In this document: positions 17,785 to 26,436 of the stretch, in pieces
How positions within the stretch are numbered: position 1 is the first letter of the stretch
Layout: each line of letters begins with the position of its first letter
Origin: Oceanospirillum beijerinckii DSM 7166
GTDB lineage: Bacteria; Pseudomonadota; Gammaproteobacteria; Pseudomonadales; Halomonadaceae
NCBI RefSeq assembly: GCF_000422425.1
Contig: NZ_AULT01000042.1
Location: forward strand, 1 to 60,079
DNA length: 60,079 nucleotides
Reading direction: 5' to 3'
Made by a program: the position numbers and the translations under genes
Notes under the pieces: model-generated
Seen by the model: the letters and a program-made list of their open reading frames with translations, nothing else
What the model was told of the DNA's origin: nothing
Databases searched by the model: none

Positions 17785-18142
17785 TAAATGACCTTCCTCA
17801 CAAAAATAGATGCCCAAACAAAAGTTGCTCAATGTGCTGTCGTATTTTACAAATACGACAATTGCTCACCCATCATAGGCGAGTAAACAGAAAAAATACT
17901 TTTGTTCAGGGTATATCAACTTTTTGGAAAATACCGACAGTCTTGGTTGATGTAAGAGCGTTGGTTTTCCGGGGAGGCGTATTTTACCTATCAAGACGAA
18001 ATGCGCCAGCACAACCTGACTCTGTCAGATGGTATACTCGGGGCGTATCGGTAGAATATCCGCTTTTCAGCAAAAGCCAGGCTCTGAGCTTTAAACAAGT
18101 CGTTAAGCCAAATACTATGGACGGCATATCGTCAAAAATGGC
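17785..18142. other. Upstream region of the KwaB-like gene
   Basis: About 360 bases without a convincing gene. It holds the palindrome at 17838-17860, which lies in the position of a promoter or operator for the KwaB-like gene. No KwaA-like hydrophobic frame exists on either strand. Confidence 0.55.
17838..17860. promoter_or_regulatory. Perfect palindrome upstream of the KwaB-like gene
   Basis: TGTCGTATTT and AAATACGACA are exact reverse complements separated by TAC, 54-76 bases before the GTG start. There is no T-run behind it and no gene ends here, so an operator is more likely than a terminator. Confidence 0.6.
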
Positions 18143-18940
18143 TTAATCTGACTCCGCAGCCTGATCTTGACTCAGTTTGGATAGAAAACGCTCATATTCA
18201 CCTGTCGCAGCCATATCCATCACCATACGATCTACTGCGTCAGTCAACTGATCCGCATACGGAGAGTATTTACTGACCATTAGCACAAAGGGAACCTTTT
18301 TCAATACCATAGGGTGCTCTTCTATCAGCCCCATATAGTTCTGGGACATCATGCGTTGATCCACAATAGCTTTGGAGTGCACAAATAGATCTACTCTCCC
18401 CATCTGCATCATTTTCAACGCAAGCGGCAGATCTTTTACCGACTGACAATCCAGATTAAAACGTCGATACAGGCTTTCACTGGTACGGTCACCCAATAAA
18501 CTGACGCAACTCACATCACGTATAGTTAACGGGTTATCAGCGCCTTTTAACCGTTGATAGTTGCTAGATTGAGTGGAAAGATAGGCCCGCCATTGCAAAC
18601 GATACAAGGTGCTGTTCGTGCGCTTGAAGTAGAACTGACGTTCAGCCGTAGGAGCCGTGATCAGAGCATCATAACTGCCATTACGCACCATATTTTGTGC
18701 TCTTTCCCAAGGCAGAGGGATATGCTGAACGGTAAAACCCATCTTTTGATGAAGAATAAAGTCGACGATATCAACCAGAATACCTTTGGCCTGCCCCTCT
18801 TTATTCCCATAAGAATAAGGCTTCCATTGATTAGCATATGTAACCGTTATCACCCGTTTATTATCACGTTCATCAGCCAATATCGGTAGTGATGTTAATA
18901 AGCCAGCCAAGACAAACCCTGTCAGCAGTCGTTTTAACAT
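18143..18940 (-). CDS. Periplasmic solute-binding protein, family 3
   Basis: A 265-residue exported protein: signal peptide MLKRLLTGFVLAGLLTSLPILA with cleavage after LA, then an SBP_bac_3-type two-lobed domain (NQWKPYSYGNKEGQAKGILV, LPWERAQNMVRNGSYDALI, and the C-terminal QLTDAVDRMVMDMAATGEY helix). ATG 18940 was chosen because AAAGGGAAAAAAG precedes it and it places the signal peptide at the N-terminus. Like the protein at 10218 it has no transporter genes beside it. The two share the fold but are clearly different in sequence. Such orphan binding proteins resemble the extracytoplasmic sensors seen in Pseudomonas and Vibrio relatives. Ligand unknown. Confidence 0.85.
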   Translation of the reverse strand: MLKRLLTGFVLAGLLTSLPILADERDNKRVITVTYANQWKPYSYGNKEGQAKGILVDIVDFILHQKMGFTVQHIPLPWERAQNMVRNGSYDALITAPTAERQFYFKRTNSTLYRLQWRAYLSTQSSNYQRLKGADNPLTIRDVSCVSLLGDRTSESLYRRFNLDCQSVKDLPLALKMMQMGRVDLFVHSKAIVDQRMMSQNYMGLIEEHPMVLKKVPFVLMVSKYSPYADQLTDAVDRMVMDMAATGEYERFLSKLSQDQAAESD

Positions 18941-19067
18941 TCTTTTTTCCCTTTGATAAAACTCAGTGTCCATAAAAGCCCGACTACTTATTACATTTTT
19001 ATAAGTAACAAGCAAGTCAACAAATGTCGTTAAAGACCACTTAAAAACAAAGGTTAATCCTATAACA

Positions 19068-19092
19068 GGTAAGTAGGCATACAGTACTTTTC
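19068..19092 (-). repeat. 25-bp element, copy 2
   Basis: Exact reverse complement of 10176-10200. Read on the minus strand it points toward the solute-binding protein gene and lies 128 bases before its start at 18940. Confidence 0.85.
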
Positions 19093-19241
19093 CCTACATA
19101 AACCTCTTATTTTCCGGCCGTTTCGGCCTGAAAATATCGGAATATTTATGTTCGGGTACTTAGAATAGCAGGCAGGGGAGTTAATCTTATAAACAGGTAT
19201 ATTGTCGATAATACTGAGATCAGCAAGAAACTCTCAAAAAA

Positions 19242-19279
19242 GCCCTTTAGACAATGGCTAAGTTGATCGTCTAAAGGGC
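19242..19279 (-). terminator. Terminator of the qhp operon
   Basis: On the minus strand GCCCTTTAGAC pairs perfectly with GTCTAAAGGGC (11 bp) around a 16-base loop and is followed by TTTTTTG. It lies 78 bases after the beta-subunit stop codon. Confidence 0.9.
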
Positions 19280-19356
19280 AACCCTGGAGTGATGTGATTT
19301 AAACCAGGTGAAGAAATAAATCGCTTGTTTCCAAAACAGGAATAAGGCGTGTTTGT

Positions 19357-20529
19357 TTAACGGATAAACACCTGTGCTGTAGTTGTCGACATATCACCAC
19401 CCGGCAGTGTAATGGTGTTTAAACGCTCTAAGGTATCCGCATCAAATACCGCCACATGGTTGTAAGTACCCGCCAGATACACCTTGCTGCCATCGTTGCT
19501 CACGGTCAGGCAGTAGTAGGAGTGATCCAGCTCAGCCGCATCCAATAGCATCTGTTTTTCAATGTCGTATTTGGCCAGGCGATTAAGCACGCCATACATA
19601 ATATTGGGGTCTTTGGGAGAGCGGGTACCGGTAAAATAGATCTCGGTGATTGGACCAAAATCTTTGGTTTCGGTTTTACCTGTCTCCAGATTGATATTGA
19701 AGTAACCGTATAACCAATCCGCCGTATTCAGATCTTCAGAACCTTCCTGAAAGCGTGCTGTGGTATAGAGAATGGTGAAGTCCTGGGTTGGCGTTTGTAC
19801 CGCCCACACATTCAGTACATCCGGCTGAACATAGCGCGGACGTTGCCAGTTACGACTCGGCACAGCGACGGAGTATTCACCAGTGTTGACATCCATCTTG
19901 TAGATATCCGCACCCGCCATATACAAACCACCGTCTTTACCGGTCTGTATCGCGGTCACCAAACGAGGTGCAGGCAATGTACGAATCGGTTTGGCATTTA
20001 AGCCACTGGACGTATCGTAAACCGCTAACCGGGTGGGTTGTACACGGTAATGATCACGCTCCAGAAGAGTGGGGTTCTGTACCGCATACAGTTCCTTACC
20101 GTCATAACTCAAGGTAAATGCATACAACGTTTTAGTCCGCTCTTTGGGTGCCTGCGCCATTCGAGCGTGGAAGGTGATATCACAGGTATCCATATCAACA
20201 CCATAGATATCCTCATAACCGTTATTCAGGATATAAGCGGTCTTTTTATCCGGTGAAACCTGCAGGGCACCTGGGCCAAAACGATCCGGCATCTGGCAGG
20301 TTTTATAGACACTATCTGACTTAAGATCCAACACGTTAAGCTGGTTTGGATAGTTGGCGACGATCATATATTCGTCGCCGGATTTTAACGCTTTATTCTT
20401 ATTAACCGAGTCCAGACCTGAGTTGTTATAGTTCAGGCTGGCTGCTGCACTGCTGGCAAAACCGATACTGGTTGCGGCCAGGGTTAACGCCGCTAACGTC
20501 TGTTTTAACGGGAGCTTTTTGTTGTTCAT
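19357..20529 (-). CDS. qhpB: Quinohemoprotein amine dehydrogenase, beta subunit
   Basis: A 390-residue exported seven-bladed beta-propeller subunit of the periplasmic amine dehydrogenase. The signal peptide (LAALTLAATSIGFASSAAA) is followed by propeller repeats such as YMIVANYPNQLNVLDL, LSYDGKELYAVQNP, DAAELDHSYYCLTVSNDG and YLAGTYNHVAVFDADTL. The subunit holds the gamma subunit and helps form the active-site cavity. ATG 20529 is preceded by GGAGAG; an upstream in-frame ATG (20541) is less well placed. It is the fourth gene of the operon alpha, qhpD, gamma, beta, 78 bases behind the gamma gene, and ends before a terminator. Confidence 0.93.
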   Translation of the reverse strand: MNNKKLPLKQTLAALTLAATSIGFASSAAASLNYNNSGLDSVNKNKALKSGDEYMIVANYPNQLNVLDLKSDSVYKTCQMPDRFGPGALQVSPDKKTAYILNNGYEDIYGVDMDTCDITFHARMAQAPKERTKTLYAFTLSYDGKELYAVQNPTLLERDHYRVQPTRLAVYDTSSGLNAKPIRTLPAPRLVTAIQTGKDGGLYMAGADIYKMDVNTGEYSVAVPSRNWQRPRYVQPDVLNVWAVQTPTQDFTILYTTARFQEGSEDLNTADWLYGYFNINLETGKTETKDFGPITEIYFTGTRSPKDPNIMYGVLNRLAKYDIEKQMLLDAAELDHSYYCLTVSNDGSKVYLAGTYNHVAVFDADTLERLNTITLPGGDMSTTTAQVFIR

Positions 20530-20607
20530 TTTACTCTCCATATGAATTCTTCTCGCCATTCTTTCTTATGGCGTCCTGATTCTTTTGCTGTCCTAATCTG
20601 CACAGCC

Positions 20608-20934
20608 TTAATCTTTATCACCGGGGAAAACCGTACCCAGATTGCGCCAGTTCTCGCCGGAGTTGGTCGCCTTCTCGTTCCAGTTCGGGTAGGTGTTCAT
20701 CATGTCCGGCACCTGAGCAGGCCACCAGCAAGGGTCGGCACAACCATAAAGATCCGACTCCATGGGCTGACACAATGAAGTCACAGAACCAAAAGCATCA
20801 ATCTCCCAGCCGGGATCTGTGGTAGCGGTACAACCGGCCAGAGACTGCATGGCAATCACATCTTCAATCTGGTCCTCATCCGCGACCTTGCTCAGCAGAT
20901 GGGCTTTGTTGTTAACAGGTTTCAGGTGTTTCAT
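20608..20934 (-). CDS. qhpC: Quinohemoprotein amine dehydrogenase, gamma subunit (CTQ-bearing)
   Basis: A 108-residue precursor of the subunit that carries the cysteine tryptophylquinone cofactor. The cysteines C35, C55, C65 and C69 have the spacing 20-10-4 of the crystallised Paracoccus protein (Cys7, 27, 37, 41). With an offset of 28, every partner is present: E44, D61 and D77 for the thioether crosslinks and W71 as the tryptophan converted to the quinone with C65. Residues 1-28 would therefore be the leader removed during maturation. The start codon overlaps the qhpD stop by one base (TGATG), consistent with coupled synthesis of substrate and crosslinking enzyme. Activity depends on radical-SAM QhpD plus a protease, exporter and Trp-hydroxylating flavoprotein. 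Confidence 0.95.
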   Translation of the reverse strand: MKHLKPVNNKAHLLSKVADEDQIEDVIAMQSLAGCTATTDPGWEIDAFGSVTSLCQPMESDLYGCADPCWWPAQVPDMMNTYPNWNEKATNSGENWRNLGTVFPGDKD

Positions 20935-22412
20935 CAGTGAGCCCTCCGAGGGGAAATATAGTCGTCGAAAAAGGCCGGATTCTCGGCCATGATGCGGCTG
21001 TAAACCTGGATGCCGAAGTCCACCCAGTCGCGCATCAGATCGCAATAGTGATAGGTCGGTTGCGCCGGATCGTTATAGCGGGCATAGCTTTCGTGATAAC
21101 AGCCACCGGAGCAGAGATTACGAATACGACAGCTGGCACAACCGGTATCCGTGCGATCCAGCCGTTGCTGTAGAAACTCCGCCAGCGCTGGTTTATCCAT
21201 CCCCGTTTGCACATCACCAAAGGTGTTGAGATCCGAGCCGGTAAAGCGGTGACATAGATTCAGATCGCCTTTATGATCCACCGCCAACATGGCGACACCG
21301 GCACCACAGGGCAGGGCTTTTTTATTGCCTTCATGCAGATCCGTCAGCAGCTGATGCATATTGGAAAAGCCAATATTGCGATGAGCCAGCGCTTCTTCCA
21401 GATAGAACTCGCCCAAGCGTTTCATATTGGCAAAGACCTCGCCTAATTCCTGATAGCTCAGGTTAAAGGCGCTGATATCACCAGACGTCACCGGGGCAAA
21501 ACCGACCTCGGCAAAACCCAGCTCCTGATGCAGATGTCGCCAGATGCGTTCGATATCGGTAATGCCCTTGGTCAGGGTGACCCGGGCACCAATCGGCCGA
21601 CTGCGATAACGGGACAGCAGCATACGCGCCTTTCGACTCACTACGTCATAAGTGCCTTGCCCACCGACGGTAATGCGATTTTTATCATGGATCGCTTTCG
21701 GGCCATCCATACTCACCGACAGGCCAAAACGATGCGCGTTCAGCCAATCGACAATCTCTTCGCTCAGCAAGGTGGCATTGGTGGTCATGGTGAAATCCAC
21801 CGGCTTATTAAACTGAGCAAAACGACGCTCAGCGTAATTCACCACCTCAACAATCAGACTGAAATTCGACAGCGGCTCACCACCAAAGAAGACGATGTTG
21901 TATCGCTCTTCATCCGGTGATTCCTGCAGCAACATCTCTATCGACTGCTTAGCCGTTTCCAGTGTCATCTTGCGACCAGCAGAAGGTTTATCCAGATCCT
22001 CTTTATAGCAGTAGCTACAGCTGAGGTTACAACCGGTATTCACGTTGAGTACCAGGGTATTCAGCGGGAACTCACTGATTGTTTTCGTACCTATTTCTGG
22101 TGTGAGTTGACGGGAGCCATCACTGATCAGCTCCAGCGCCAGCATCTCCTGAATCACTTCTTCTATCTGTTGTTTAGAAAACCATGAGTGCTGTTCAGGA
22201 AACAGCGCTTGCTGCTCTGAAAATTTAGCCTGCAAGGCCGAAACCAGCTGCTCTGCGCTTTGCTCCGGTTGCTGACGCAGATCCTGAATCAATTGCAGGG
22301 TTAAATCATCCAGCTCAAACAAACTGCTGGAGGGAATATGGAACAGCAGCTGGCGCTGGTGTACTTCCACCAGATGCAGATTCTGCTCCACAAGTTTTAA
22401 TTGTGCGCCCAT
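20934..22412 (-). CDS. qhpD: Radical SAM/SPASM enzyme forming gamma-subunit thioether crosslinks
   Basis: A 492-residue maturase. After an N-terminal peptide-recognition region (about 1-110), the radical-SAM cluster C128-x3-C132-x2-C135 ([15 protein letters not shown]) is followed by FFGGEPL and TTNATLL strands. The C-terminal SPASM-type cysteines ([41 protein letters not shown]) hold auxiliary iron-sulfur clusters. In the characterised system this enzyme joins cysteine sulfurs to the beta/gamma carbons of Glu and Asp in the gamma subunit before export. It sits between alpha and gamma genes and overlaps the latter by one base. Start at ATG 22412, with AAAGGTACGTC upstream. Length and order fit the family. 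Confidence 0.95.
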   Translation of the reverse strand: MGAQLKLVEQNLHLVEVHQRQLLFHIPSSSLFELDDLTLQLIQDLRQQPEQSAEQLVSALQAKFSEQQALFPEQHSWFSKQQIEEVIQEMLALELISDGSRQLTPEIGTKTISEFPLNTLVLNVNTGCNLSCSYCYKEDLDKPSAGRKMTLETAKQSIEMLLQESPDEERYNIVFFGGEPLSNFSLIVEVVNYAERRFAQFNKPVDFTMTTNATLLSEEIVDWLNAHRFGLSVSMDGPKAIHDKNRITVGGQGTYDVVSRKARMLLSRYRSRPIGARVTLTKGITDIERIWRHLHQELGFAEVGFAPVTSGDISAFNLSYQELGEVFANMKRLGEFYLEEALAHRNIGFSNMHQLLTDLHEGNKKALPCGAGVAMLAVDHKGDLNLCHRFTGSDLNTFGDVQTGMDKPALAEFLQQRLDRTDTGCASCRIRNLCSGGCYHESYARYNDPAQPTYHYCDLMRDWVDFGIQVYSRIMAENPAFFDDYISPRRAH

Positions 22413-22579
22413 AGTGACGTACCTTTATTGGATCTTAGTTTTGGCGAATTTTTTTACAAAAGCTGTTTTAAACCTGTATTCCAGCTTTGAACCTGAGCTT
22501 TAACGCTGTAAGTTCAAAAGTCAGAAGGATTAACAACTTGAGTTTTACGCCACGTTTTAGATTCAGATAAAAGCCGTCG

Positions 22580-24295
22580 CTACGGCAGTGGAGGATTGTT
22601 CCAGCGCTGTACGGTCACAATCAGCTGACCATCGCCAGACACTTGTTGTCCCTCGTCAGTCACCTTCGCTACAACCTTCAGGTTACCGGCATTATTGGTG
22701 GACATACGACGTTTAGGATTCGGCCCCGCCGCTGCGGTGGTAAACATACCGGTATTGGGGTTCATACTACCGGTGAACTCCACGTCGCGGTCTGCTTTGG
22801 CCGCTTCATCAAACGGCTCAACATGCCATTTAGCCGGTACAAAACCGATACGCAGATCATCGGCGGTCCCCGGCTTACCATCGGCACCATTGCCCCAGGC
22901 TTCCGCCTGGAAGTGAGCGTTATATTTAGGCGTGGAGCCACCATTGCCACCCACACGGGCGACAGAATATTCAGGAATTACTTTGAGGCTATCGATACGA
23001 TCATAAACGGTCAGTGTGGCACCATTGGCTTTACCCGCCTTAACTTGACGTAAGCCTGGTGCCGCTTTGGCTTGTGCTTTCACTCGCAGTACCAGTCGAT
23101 TGGCATCCTGAGCAATCACACTGACCACTTCGACACCCTTACCCAGAGAAACCTTTTTGTCTAAGCCTTTCTGATCCAGGCCGGTGCCCACTAAGGTCAC
23201 CATCTGAGTGCTACCGGCTTTAATAAACTGAGGTTGAACGCTTAGCAGGGTTTGTTGTTGGCTCTGACGGGCAGCAATAAAGTCCATCCCGGCTTCATCA
23301 TGTACGGCTTCAAACATACGACCTGTCAGCTGATTACCATCGGCAGAAGCGGCAAACACCTGACGCATTTTGACGCCATCTACAGTTAGATTGGCACGCC
23401 ACTCATAACCGGTATAGACAATTGCCGTACCTGAACCTTTCAGCAGGGAGCCATCAGCGTACTGACCACTGATACTGACCTTATATTGATCATGGCCGGT
23501 TTGCGAAACTGTCATCACGCCATGCGCATCTCCTTTCGCTGGCATTTGCGCAGCAAAGCTCCACTGTCCGCCCAAAGGCTGCTTGGCTTTTTTCTGCCAC
23601 TGCTCCCAACTGGCGGATTGCAATGGGAAGTCAGCCGTTAATTCCGGCACCATCTCTTCCAGTGCTAACTTAAACCAATCACGGTCACGGGATAACGCTT
23701 GATACTCCAAAGAAGGCCATTGCCCCAAGTGGAAGTGAATCAGGTTTTCCCACTCGGCTGCCGGACGGCGTTGCAAAGCGACACGGGCACCAGAGTGACA
23801 ACGGGCACACATCTCGGTGAACTGAGCAGATTCAAAATTTTCCATAGTGTTCAGACGACGTTCCATGGCATAACGAGCACCTTCGGTCTCTTCAGGCGCC
23901 AGCCCCTGATTATCGGCAAAATATTTCACCAACTTACGGCGATCCTGATCACTGATCTGCAGACCGTGCATCACCTGCATCCGACCGATAGTCATCAACC
24001 AACCCTCTGGGGTTTTACGCTGATGGCTCATACGGCTAAAGGTTGCGGGTTCTGCTTGCTCCTCACTGTGACAGATCAGACATTTACTGCGAATCAGATT
24101 TTCTGCTTCAGCGTCGGATGCAACGGCCTGACCTGCGGGCAACAGTGCTCCGGCCAGAGCTAAACCGCTTGCCAGCTGGGTCAGCCGGCCAGAGCGTAAT
24201 TTTGCGTGAGGACGAGTTTGTTCGAAAGAATGGGACTTCCGCAAAGGAAGATTCAGGTTGGATCTCTTTAAACTGGATCGTGTTGAAGATTTCAT
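22580..24295 (-). CDS. qhpA: Quinohemoprotein amine dehydrogenase, alpha subunit (diheme)
   Basis: A 571-residue periplasmic subunit with two c-type heme sites near the N-terminus: C72-x2-C75-H76 (CLICH) and C163-x2-C166-H167 (CARCH). Several beta-sandwich domains follow (for example FIKAGSTQMVTLVGTGLDQKG). Electrons from the CTQ of the gamma subunit pass through the two hemes to a soluble carrier such as cytochrome or azurin. The signal peptide has an unusually long charged n-region of about 38 residues before LASGLALAGALLPAGQAVA. ATG 24295 is preceded by AGGAG at 10-base spacing. First gene of the qhpADCB unit; 167 bases separate it from qhpD. Confidence 0.93.
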   Translation of the reverse strand: MKSSTRSSLKRSNLNLPLRKSHSFEQTRPHAKLRSGRLTQLASGLALAGALLPAGQAVASDAEAENLIRSKCLICHSEEQAEPATFSRMSHQRKTPEGWLMTIGRMQVMHGLQISDQDRRKLVKYFADNQGLAPEETEGARYAMERRLNTMENFESAQFTEMCARCHSGARVALQRRPAAEWENLIHFHLGQWPSLEYQALSRDRDWFKLALEEMVPELTADFPLQSASWEQWQKKAKQPLGGQWSFAAQMPAKGDAHGVMTVSQTGHDQYKVSISGQYADGSLLKGSGTAIVYTGYEWRANLTVDGVKMRQVFAASADGNQLTGRMFEAVHDEAGMDFIAARQSQQQTLLSVQPQFIKAGSTQMVTLVGTGLDQKGLDKKVSLGKGVEVVSVIAQDANRLVLRVKAQAKAAPGLRQVKAGKANGATLTVYDRIDSLKVIPEYSVARVGGNGGSTPKYNAHFQAEAWGNGADGKPGTADDLRIGFVPAKWHVEPFDEAAKADRDVEFTGSMNPNTGMFTTAAAGPNPKRRMSTNNAGNLKVVAKVTDEGQQVSGDGQLIVTVQRWNNPPLP

Positions 24296-24591
24296 CAAGG
24301 CCAGACTCCTTTTTATTGTTCATTGTCTGGTAGCCAATGCCACCTGCTGTTCTAACCTGAACAGGTTCAGTGCACGGCATATGCCATGATAGAAATATCT
24401 TTATTTTTCAATCCAGTAATTATTTATCACAATCCTTAGGCCAAGGTTTTAGCTGTTTTATTACGAGACAGATTGTTCAATTCTGTGACAGTGCTTCAGA
24501 GGTAGTAAACATCCATGCTTATGGAATCAGTGCTTTCTGATTTGCACCTTAGAAACCTTGGCATAATTCCGAGCCGATACTCAGACAGCAC
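24296..24591. other. qhp promoter region and end of the ModE-like regulator gene
   Basis: About 300 bases with no gene. The qhp promoter must be here. Two dyads are visible (see the next entry), and AT-rich sequence (ATATCTTTATTTTTC) around 24390-24410 could carry promoter elements. Confidence 0.5.
24354..24385. promoter_or_regulatory. Dyads upstream of qhpA
   Basis: AACCTG-AA-CAGGTT (24354-24367), overlapped by CTGAAC-AG-GTTCAG (24357-24370), and the perfect palindrome GGCATATGCC (24376-24385) lie 59-90 bases before the qhpA start. They are plausible regulator sites for amine induction. The AraC-type regulator QhpR of other species is not encoded in the window. Confidence 0.45.
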
Positions 24592-25683
24592 TTAATTTGA
24601 CAAGCCTGTCTCGGTAATCAAACGCTGAAAATCATCCAGACTAACGATATCGCCACAACCTTCATTGCTATAACCCGGCAGATCTGCCAGAGCCTGGTTG
24701 AAGCCGTCGCTATTCAGCATGGCCTGAAAACGCTCCATCGCCAGTGATTTTAAAAAGTCCCGATGACAGACCAATAGATAAAACTCTTGCTCTATCGGAA
24801 TAAAATCCAGACCAAAGCGAGCCGCTGCCGCTTGCACACCAAACCCCACATCCGCCATACCGGCAGCCACATAAGCCGCCACAGCCGAATGGGTAAACTC
24901 CTCGGTATTAAAGCCTGATATCTGCTCTGAATTGATTCCCGCCCGTTTTAATAATTCATCCAGCAAGGCACGGGAGCCGGAACCTTTTTCACGGTTAATA
25001 AAGGTGATGCTCTCACGTACCAGATCCTGCAGGCCTTCAATCTGTTTTGGATTGTCAGATGCCACGATCAAACCCTGCTGACGAGAAATAAAACGCATCA
25101 CCAGATGTTGATCGTTTTTAATAAACCGGCGATAGGTTTTAAACAGCGCTTCACTCAGGTGCACTGTAGGAAGGTGGAAGCCAGCAATATCACACTGCCC
25201 ACGGCTTAGAGACGCCAGCGCATCTTCAGCACTCATATATTGCAGATCAAACTGAAAACCTTCCGCATGCTCAGGCAGCAAGGCCACCGCATAACCATGA
25301 CTGGCGTGTAGGCGAATCACAGGCGTTTCTTGTTCAAGGGTCTGTTGAATCGCCAGATTCAGTTCCGAAGCCAGATTCTTTAGCTGAGGTTCCAGGCGGG
25401 CACTCACCCGCTGCTCTGCCCATAACAGCTTATCACCCAGGGAGGACAACTTAGCTCCCTTACCTTTTTGTAGCTCAACAAGGGGCGTACCAAAAAAATC
25501 GGTCCATTTATTCAGCAGATTCCAGGCATGGCGGTAGGAGATATTGACCTGTTTTGCCGCCTCGGTCAGCTTACCGTGATCATGCACACCGCGCAGTAAA
25601 CGAAATAACTGCGGCTCCAGCTGTCGCCCCTTCTCGTCACAGAAAGTCCAGGCAGGCGTAATCTGTACATTTCTAATAGGCAT
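24592..25683 (-). CDS. ModE-type HTH regulator with PBP-like effector domain
   Basis: A 363-residue regulator. The N-terminal winged helix (FRLLRGVHDHGKLTEAAKQV, then ISYRHAWNLLNKWTDFFGTP and GKGAKLSSLGDKLL) is the LysR-like DNA-binding domain of ModE. The rest (about 120-363) is a periplasmic-binding-protein-like domain of the molybdate/LysR type (FINREKGSGSRALLDELLKR, VAAYVAAGMADVGFGV) rather than the TOBE domains of ModE itself. It is divergent from fdsG with a 240-base spacer holding an 18-bp palindrome. In other bacteria a regulator of this design sits beside fds operons. Control of formate dehydrogenase by formate or molybdate is therefore likely, but inferred. Confidence 0.88.
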   Translation of the reverse strand: MPIRNVQITPAWTFCDEKGRQLEPQLFRLLRGVHDHGKLTEAAKQVNISYRHAWNLLNKWTDFFGTPLVELQKGKGAKLSSLGDKLLWAEQRVSARLEPQLKNLASELNLAIQQTLEQETPVIRLHASHGYAVALLPEHAEGFQFDLQYMSAEDALASLSRGQCDIAGFHLPTVHLSEALFKTYRRFIKNDQHLVMRFISRQQGLIVASDNPKQIEGLQDLVRESITFINREKGSGSRALLDELLKRAGINSEQISGFNTEEFTHSAVAAYVAAGMADVGFGVQAAAARFGLDFIPIEQEFYLLVCHRDFLKSLAMERFQAMLNSDGFNQALADLPGYSNEGCGDIVSLDDFQRLITETGLSN

Positions 25684-25768
25684 AATATTTCATATTCCCG
25701 TAATAGCCCCATTAATGCTAAGTTTTCGCCTATTGAGACAGTACCGAATGTAGTACCCCAATAAAAGT

Positions 25769-25786
25769 TATGAACTATAGTTCATA
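25769..25786. promoter_or_regulatory. 18-bp perfect palindrome, candidate fds operator
   Basis: TATGAACTATAGTTCATA is self-complementary over all 18 bases and lies midway between the divergent regulator and fdsG. The motif TTCATATT, which overlaps its right arm, recurs at 25689-25696 next to the regulator start, suggesting a second weaker site and autoregulation. Confidence 0.7.
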
Positions 25787-25923
25787 TTTAAAAAGAATAA
25801 TAGTTAAGCCAACCCTTTACCGGCCCATCGCAGAAACGTTTTTGAGCTGGAAACAACAGCAATAGAACGGAAGCGATTAAACAGATCGGTGGCGGGTTGA
25901 CTGATTAGCTGACAGGTCCGCCA

Positions 25924-26436
25924 ATGAGTAGTTATAGCCAATGGAATCTCCAGGCCGTGCAGGAGATCATCCAGTCATTAAAAGACAAACCCGGTGCCTT
26001 ACTGCCTATCTTGCATGCCATCCAAAAGGCAGAAGGCTATATCCCACCTGAGTCTGTGCCTCTGATTGCCGATGCATTGCAACAGTCTCGCGCCGAGATC
26101 CACGGTGTGATCAGTTTTTACCACTACTTCCGCCAGACACCACCGGGCCGCAATCAGGTGCAGATCTGTCGTGCAGAAGCCTGCCAGGCTCGTGGTTCCC
26201 GTGAACTGGAGCAACACGCCAAAGAGAAGCTTGGTGTGAACTACCATGGTACGACAGCTGATCGTGAATTCAGCCTGGATGCGGTCTACTGCCTGGGCAA
26301 CTGCGCCTGTGGCCCTTCTGTCCGTATTGGTGATGAAGTGTTTGGTCGCGTGGATGCGGAGCGTTTTGATGAGCTGGTTGATGAGTTTGCTGCCAGTACG
26401 GTTGCCCTGTCTGATATCGCCAAGGAGGTAAAATAA
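25924..26436 (+). CDS. fdsG: NAD-dependent formate dehydrogenase, gamma subunit (NuoE-like)
   Basis: A 170-residue [2Fe-2S] subunit related to NuoE of complex I. The four cluster cysteines are C82, C87 (QICRAEACQARG) and C123, C127 (YCLGNCACGP). The domain starts with the typical LLPILHAIQKAEGYIPPESV helix. It passes electrons between the FdsB flavin and the rest of the soluble enzyme in the cytoplasm. It is the first gene of the fdsGBA-fdhD-fdsD operon; its stop codon overlaps the fdsB start by one base (TAATG). Regulation by the divergent ModE-like gene is probable. Confidence 0.96.
   Translation: MSSYSQWNLQAVQEIIQSLKDKPGALLPILHAIQKAEGYIPPESVPLIADALQQSRAEIHGVISFYHYFRQTPPGRNQVQICRAEACQARGSRELEQHAKEKLGVNYHGTTADREFSLDAVYCLGNCACGPSVRIGDEVFGRVDAERFDELVDEFAASTVALSDIAKEVK

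Larger units (their letters stand above)
18941..19356. other. Intergenic region: repeat copy 2 and qhp terminator
   Basis: Besides the promoter side of the solute-binding protein gene, it contains the second copy of the 25-bp element (19068-19092), a GC-rich dyad around 19115-19130 (GGCCGTTTCGGCC) and the qhp terminator. No gene is seen. Confidence 0.6.

Noticed and set aside
16831-18142. Complete Kiwa system
   Set aside because: No KwaA-like membrane protein is encoded on either side of the KwaB-like gene.
24592-25683. True ModE molybdate repressor
   Set aside because: The HTH is ModE-like but the C-terminal part is a periplasmic-binding-type domain, not the paired TOBE domains.
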